Source: Pedobacter sp. UBA2067 (lineage in GTDB: Bacteria > Bacteroidota > Bacteroidia > Sphingobacteriales > Sphingobacteriaceae). From it: 8,871 nucleotides of DNA. The stretch lies in NCBI GenBank assembly GCA_002333205.1, contig DDAD01000015.1:13345-22215 (forward strand), written 5' to 3'. The notes under the pieces were generated by a model. It saw only the letters and a program-made list of their open reading frames with translations, was not told the DNA's origin and did not search any database. Position numbers and translations under genes: made by a program. Each line of letters begins with the position of its first letter. The first letter of the stretch is position 1. Of this stretch, positions 6,345 to 8,871 are shown one piece after another.

Positions 6345-7994
6345 ATGAAACTACTCCCATTTATTACATTACTGATCCTCTCGCTTGCAGGGTATTCACA
6401 AGGAAAGCTAGCCAACCCAATTTTGCCTGGGTTTTATCCGGATCCAAGTATTATAAAGGTTGAAAGTGATTATTACCTGATCAATTCGACCTTCTCCTAT
6501 TTTCCGGGAATCCCAATATTTCATAGTAAGGACCTAAATACCTGGACGCAAGTGGGTAATGCTATCGATCGGCCATCACAGATGGATTTCATGGGAGAAC
6601 GCTTAACACGAGGCCTATTTGCGCCAACCATCAATTACAACAAGGGAACATACTATATTACTTGCACAGATATTGACAACATCGGCAACTTTGTGCTAAC
6701 AGCTACCAATCCTGCAGGCCCATGGAGCGACCCGGTTCCTATCCCTGAGGTGCGCGGCATCGATCCGTCCTTGTTTTTCGAGGGCGAAGAAGCTTATATC
6801 ATTTACAACAGCGAGGCGCCAGACAATAAGCCGCATTATGATGGCCACCGTACCGTGCGGATGTATGCCTTCGATGCAAAAACGCTGAAAGTTAAAGGTC
6901 AGGAAATCCAACTGGTAAATGGGGGAGTAGACATTACCAAAAAACCAGTGTGGATTGAAGGACCACACATTTACAAGCGTAACGGCTACTACTATCTGCT
7001 TGCTGCAGAAGGGGGCACCTCAGTTAACCACACCCAGGTGGCTTTCCGGAGTGATAAAGTTACCGGCCCTTATGTCCCTTACGAAAAGAACCCAATCTTA
7101 ACGCAGAAAGGATTAGATCCGAACCGGAAGCATCCGGTAACCTCCACTGGTCACGCAGATCTTGTTGATGGACCTGACGGGCAAACCTATGCCGTATTTC
7201 TAGGGGTAAGACCTTATGAGGGCGATTATTATAACACCGGACGAGAAACCTTCATTGCACCGGTAAGCTGGACCAACAACTGGCCGGTCATTAATCCTGA
7301 TTTCAAAGAAGTACAGTATGCCTATCAGGTTACGTATTCCACTAAAACAGCAGGTGTACAGAATGGTAATTTCAAGGTTAAGCATGATTTAACGGGCAAA
7401 AAAGATCTTTCCTTATTGTTCTTAAGAACGCAACCCGGCTCCTGGTATCAGCCAGGGAAAAAGGGCCTGGCACTTTCACTGCGTCCGGAAACCGTGATGG
7501 GTACGGCAAATCCTGCATTTGTTGGCAGAAGGCAACAGCACCTGGTTTGTGAAACCAGTACGACGATGGACTTCAAACCTGCATCGACAAGTGAAAAGGC
7601 TGGTTTGGTGATCTTACAAGATGAAAATCACTTCTATTTTATTGGAAAATCGGTTAATCAGGGCGGAAAACAGGTCCTGCAGCTTTTTAAAGGAGATACG
7701 GAGCAAGCTGGCATGAAACTCATTACAGAACAGGTACTACCCGCCACAGCAGCGGCAGTATCGCTAAAGATCGCTGCTAACAACGATCAATATCGCTTCT
7801 TTTATGCACTTAAAGGTGCTGAATGGAAGCAACTGGGTGAAGTGATGGATGGCAAATTCTTAAGTACTAAAGTTGCGGGTGGTTTCCTCGGCTCCCTGTT
7901 CGGACTATATGCAACCTCCTCTGGAGAAGCTAGTACAAACCAGGCGCTTTTTACTACACTGGAATATTCAGGTGATGACCTGATCTATAAATAA
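6345..7994 (+). CDS. GH43 beta-xylosidase / alpha-L-arabinofuranosidase with C-terminal beta-sandwich domain, secreted
   Basis: This 549-residue GH43 enzyme probably releases xylose or arabinofuranose from xylo-oligosaccharides. The five-bladed propeller spans about 23-325 and carries the catalytic triad: Asp33 (FYPDPS, base), Asp140 (RGIDPS, pKa modulator) and Glu205 (WIEGPH, acid). His270 in STGHADL is the usual conserved His. Residues about 330-545 form the concanavalin-like C-terminal domain found in GH43 xylosidases, with the hallmark NPAFVGRRQQH (389-399). The layout looks like subfamilies 11/12, and I lean to 12; specificity cannot be told from sequence alone. ATG 6345 is the start because it opens an ideal signal peptide (MKLLPFITLLILSLAGYS|Q). 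An upstream in-frame TTG at 6321 only adds eight residues before it. It is transcribed divergently from the GH10 operon and ends before a shared terminator. Confidence 0.93.
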   Translation: MKLLPFITLLILSLAGYSQGKLANPILPGFYPDPSIIKVESDYYLINSTFSYFPGIPIFHSKDLNTWTQVGNAIDRPSQMDFMGERLTRGLFAPTINYNKGTYYITCTDIDNIGNFVLTATNPAGPWSDPVPIPEVRGIDPSLFFEGEEAYIIYNSEAPDNKPHYDGHRTVRMYAFDAKTLKVKGQEIQLVNGGVDITKKPVWIEGPHIYKRNGYYYLLAAEGGTSVNHTQVAFRSDKVTGPYVPYEKNPILTQKGLDPNRKHPVTSTGHADLVDGPDGQTYAVFLGVRPYEGDYYNTGRETFIAPVSWTNNWPVINPDFKEVQYAYQVTYSTKTAGVQNGNFKVKHDLTGKKDLSLLFLRTQPGSWYQPGKKGLALSLRPETVMGTANPAFVGRRQQHLVCETSTTMDFKPASTSEKAGLVILQDENHFYFIGKSVNQGGKQVLQLFKGDTEQAGMKLITEQVLPATAAAVSLKIAANNDQYRFFYALKGAEWKQLGEVMDGKFLSTKVAGGFLGSLFGLYATSSGEASTNQALFTTLEYSGDDLIYK

Positions 7995-8000
7995 ACAAAA

Positions 8001-8048
8001 AAACCACCACCCAATAGCAGGCATGTGCTCGATATTGGGTGGTGGTTT
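8001..8048. terminator. Bidirectional intrinsic terminator between convergent GH43 genes
   Basis: A perfect 16-bp stem (AAACCACCACCCAATA, 8001-8016, with its complement at 8033-8048) encloses a 16-nt loop that contains a small inner GCA/TGC pairing. On the minus strand the stem runs straight into a T-rich tract (complement of 7991-8000). On the plus strand a run of six T follows a few bases later (8055-8060). It sits in the 65-bp gap between the two convergent GH43 genes and can end both transcripts. Confidence 0.88.
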
Positions 8049-8059
8049 AATATGCTTTT

Positions 8060-8871
8060 TTACTTTTTGCCGTATGGGTCAATCATTTCGATCTTACCAT
8101 CAGCATCATGCTTCAACTCCGTAGCCTTCACATTTCTCAGGTGTGTCTTGCCACCGGAAACCTCTGTATCATGATAAAACAGTAACCATTTACCATTATG
8201 TTCCACGATAGAATGGTGTGTGGTCCAGCCTACAACAGGCTTCAGGAATGCCCCTTGATAGGTGAATGGTCCGTAAGGACTGTCACCAATACCATAGGCC
8301 AGGTAGTGTGTATCACCGGTGGAATAGCTGAAATAGTATTTACCATTGTACTTGTGTACCCAGGCTGCTTCAAAAAAGCGTCTGTCATGATCTCCGGTTA
8401 GCATAGGCTTATCATCTTTGTCTACGATCAGTACGTCCTTCGGCTCTTCAGCGAATTGCTTCATGTCAGGACCAAGTTTGGCAATCTTCGCATTTAGGGA
8501 TGGCAATTTATCGTCCTCCAGATCTGTCTTAGAGCCATTCGCGTCATACTTACCATCCTTCCAGCGTTGTAGTTGTCCGCCCCAAATGCCACCAAAATAC
8601 ATATATGAACTGCCATCAGTATCGGTGAAAACTGCCGGGTCTATACTAAAGCTGCCTTTAATGGGTTCTTTTTCAGGTACAAAGGGACCTGTCGGGGATT
8701 TGGATGTAGCTACACCAATTCTGAACACATCCTGTTTATCCTTAACCGGAAAGTACAGGTAGTATGTACCATCCTTGAAGGCTGCATCCGGTGCCCAGAG
8801 TTGTCGCCCTGCCCATGGAATATCTTTAATAGAAAGTGCCACGCCATGGTCTGTAACCTCACCGCCAATAC
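8060..8871 (-). CDS. GH43 glycosidase (xylosidase/arabinofuranosidase-like), C-terminal part; 5' end beyond window
   Basis: This is the C-terminal 269 residues of a GH43 enzyme. The frame stays open to the window edge. The GTG at 8842 lies inside the conserved stretch TDHGVALSIKDIPW, so it is not the start. The catalytic Asp base expected near the N-terminus is outside the window. Visible are LWAPDAAFKDGTYYLYF, the pKa-modulating Asp in FSIDPAVF (codon 8641-8639) and the acid Glu in RRFFEAAW (codon 8371-8369). Further motifs are YSTGDTHY, GWTTHHSIVEHNGKWLLFYHD and GKTHLRN. These resemble the subfamily 1 / CoXyl43-like group, with xylosidase or arabinofuranosidase activity; this subfamily call is tentative. 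It differs clearly from the neighbouring GH43 and has no extra C-terminal domain. It is convergent with that gene, so it belongs to a separate transcript. Confidence 0.9.
   Translation of the reverse strand, partial: IGGEVTDHGVALSIKDIPWAGRQLWAPDAAFKDGTYYLYFPVKDKQDVFRIGVATSKSPTGPFVPEKEPIKGSFSIDPAVFTDTDGSSYMYFGGIWGGQLQRWKDGKYDANGSKTDLEDDKLPSLNAKIAKLGPDMKQFAEEPKDVLIVDKDDKPMLTGDHDRRFFEAAWVHKYNGKYYFSYSTGDTHYLAYGIGDSPYGPFTYQGAFLKPVVGWTTHHSIVEHNGKWLLFYHDTEVSGGKTHLRNVKATELKHDADGKIEMIDPYGKK

Noticed and set aside
6321..6347. TTG start at 6321 for the plus-strand GH43 gene
   Set aside because: It would put eight residues in front of a perfect signal peptide that begins at ATG 6345, and the predicted transcription start is near 6320.
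8840..8842. GTG start at 8842 for the right-hand GH43 gene
   Set aside because: The frame stays open to the window edge, and the residues upstream (GGEVTDHG) continue typical GH43 sequence, while the N-terminal catalytic Asp is still missing.
1..8871. Mobile elements, CRISPR arrays, tRNA/rRNA genes, riboswitches
   Set aside because: No transposase or integrase frame, regularly spaced repeat array or recognisable RNA gene was seen; nearly all sequence is accounted for by five glycosidase genes.

Overview
The window is a carbohydrate-degradation locus dedicated to (glucurono)xylan. The organism is most likely a Bacteroidota bacterium, perhaps of the Sphingobacteriaceae or Chitinophagaceae type. 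Evidence for this: every protein whose start is visible has an N-terminal export signal, start codons lack Shine-Dalgarno sequences, both promoter candidates resemble the Bacteroidota TTTG / TAnnTTTG pattern, and the gene set matches xylan utilisation loci of that phylum. No SusC/SusD pair, regulator, transporter or intracellular xylose gene lies inside the window, so the locus presumably extends past one or both edges.

Layout. Positions 1-6016 hold a tightly packed three-gene minus-strand operon. In transcription order it is a GH10 endo-xylanase (6016-4940), a GH115 alpha-glucuronidase (4927-2078) and a GH67 alpha-glucuronidase (2071 to beyond position 1), with gaps of only 12 and 6 bp. Positions 6017-6344 are a 328-bp AT-rich divergent regulatory region with a promoter candidate for each side and several short inverted and direct repeats. 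Positions 6345-7994 encode a plus-strand GH43 enzyme with a C-terminal beta-sandwich domain. A perfect 16-bp stem between 8001 and 8048 looks like a bidirectional terminator. Positions 8060-8871 carry the C-terminal part of a second, unrelated-subfamily GH43 enzyme on the minus strand, whose 5' end is outside the window.

How the genes fit together (inferred from family knowledge). GH10 cuts the beta-1,4-xylan backbone and tends to leave 4-O-methylglucuronic acid on the non-reducing-end xylose of its products. GH67 removes that terminal uronic acid from short oligosaccharides. GH115 can also remove uronic acid from internal xyloses of longer chains. The two GH43 enzymes would remove xylose and/or arabinofuranose from what remains. 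Together they would take decorated glucuronoxylan or glucuronoarabinoxylan to monosaccharides.

Nothing in the window points to a novel class of system. No mobile element, CRISPR array, tRNA or rRNA was seen. The least explained part is the divergent regulatory region, whose repeats are listed separately below.
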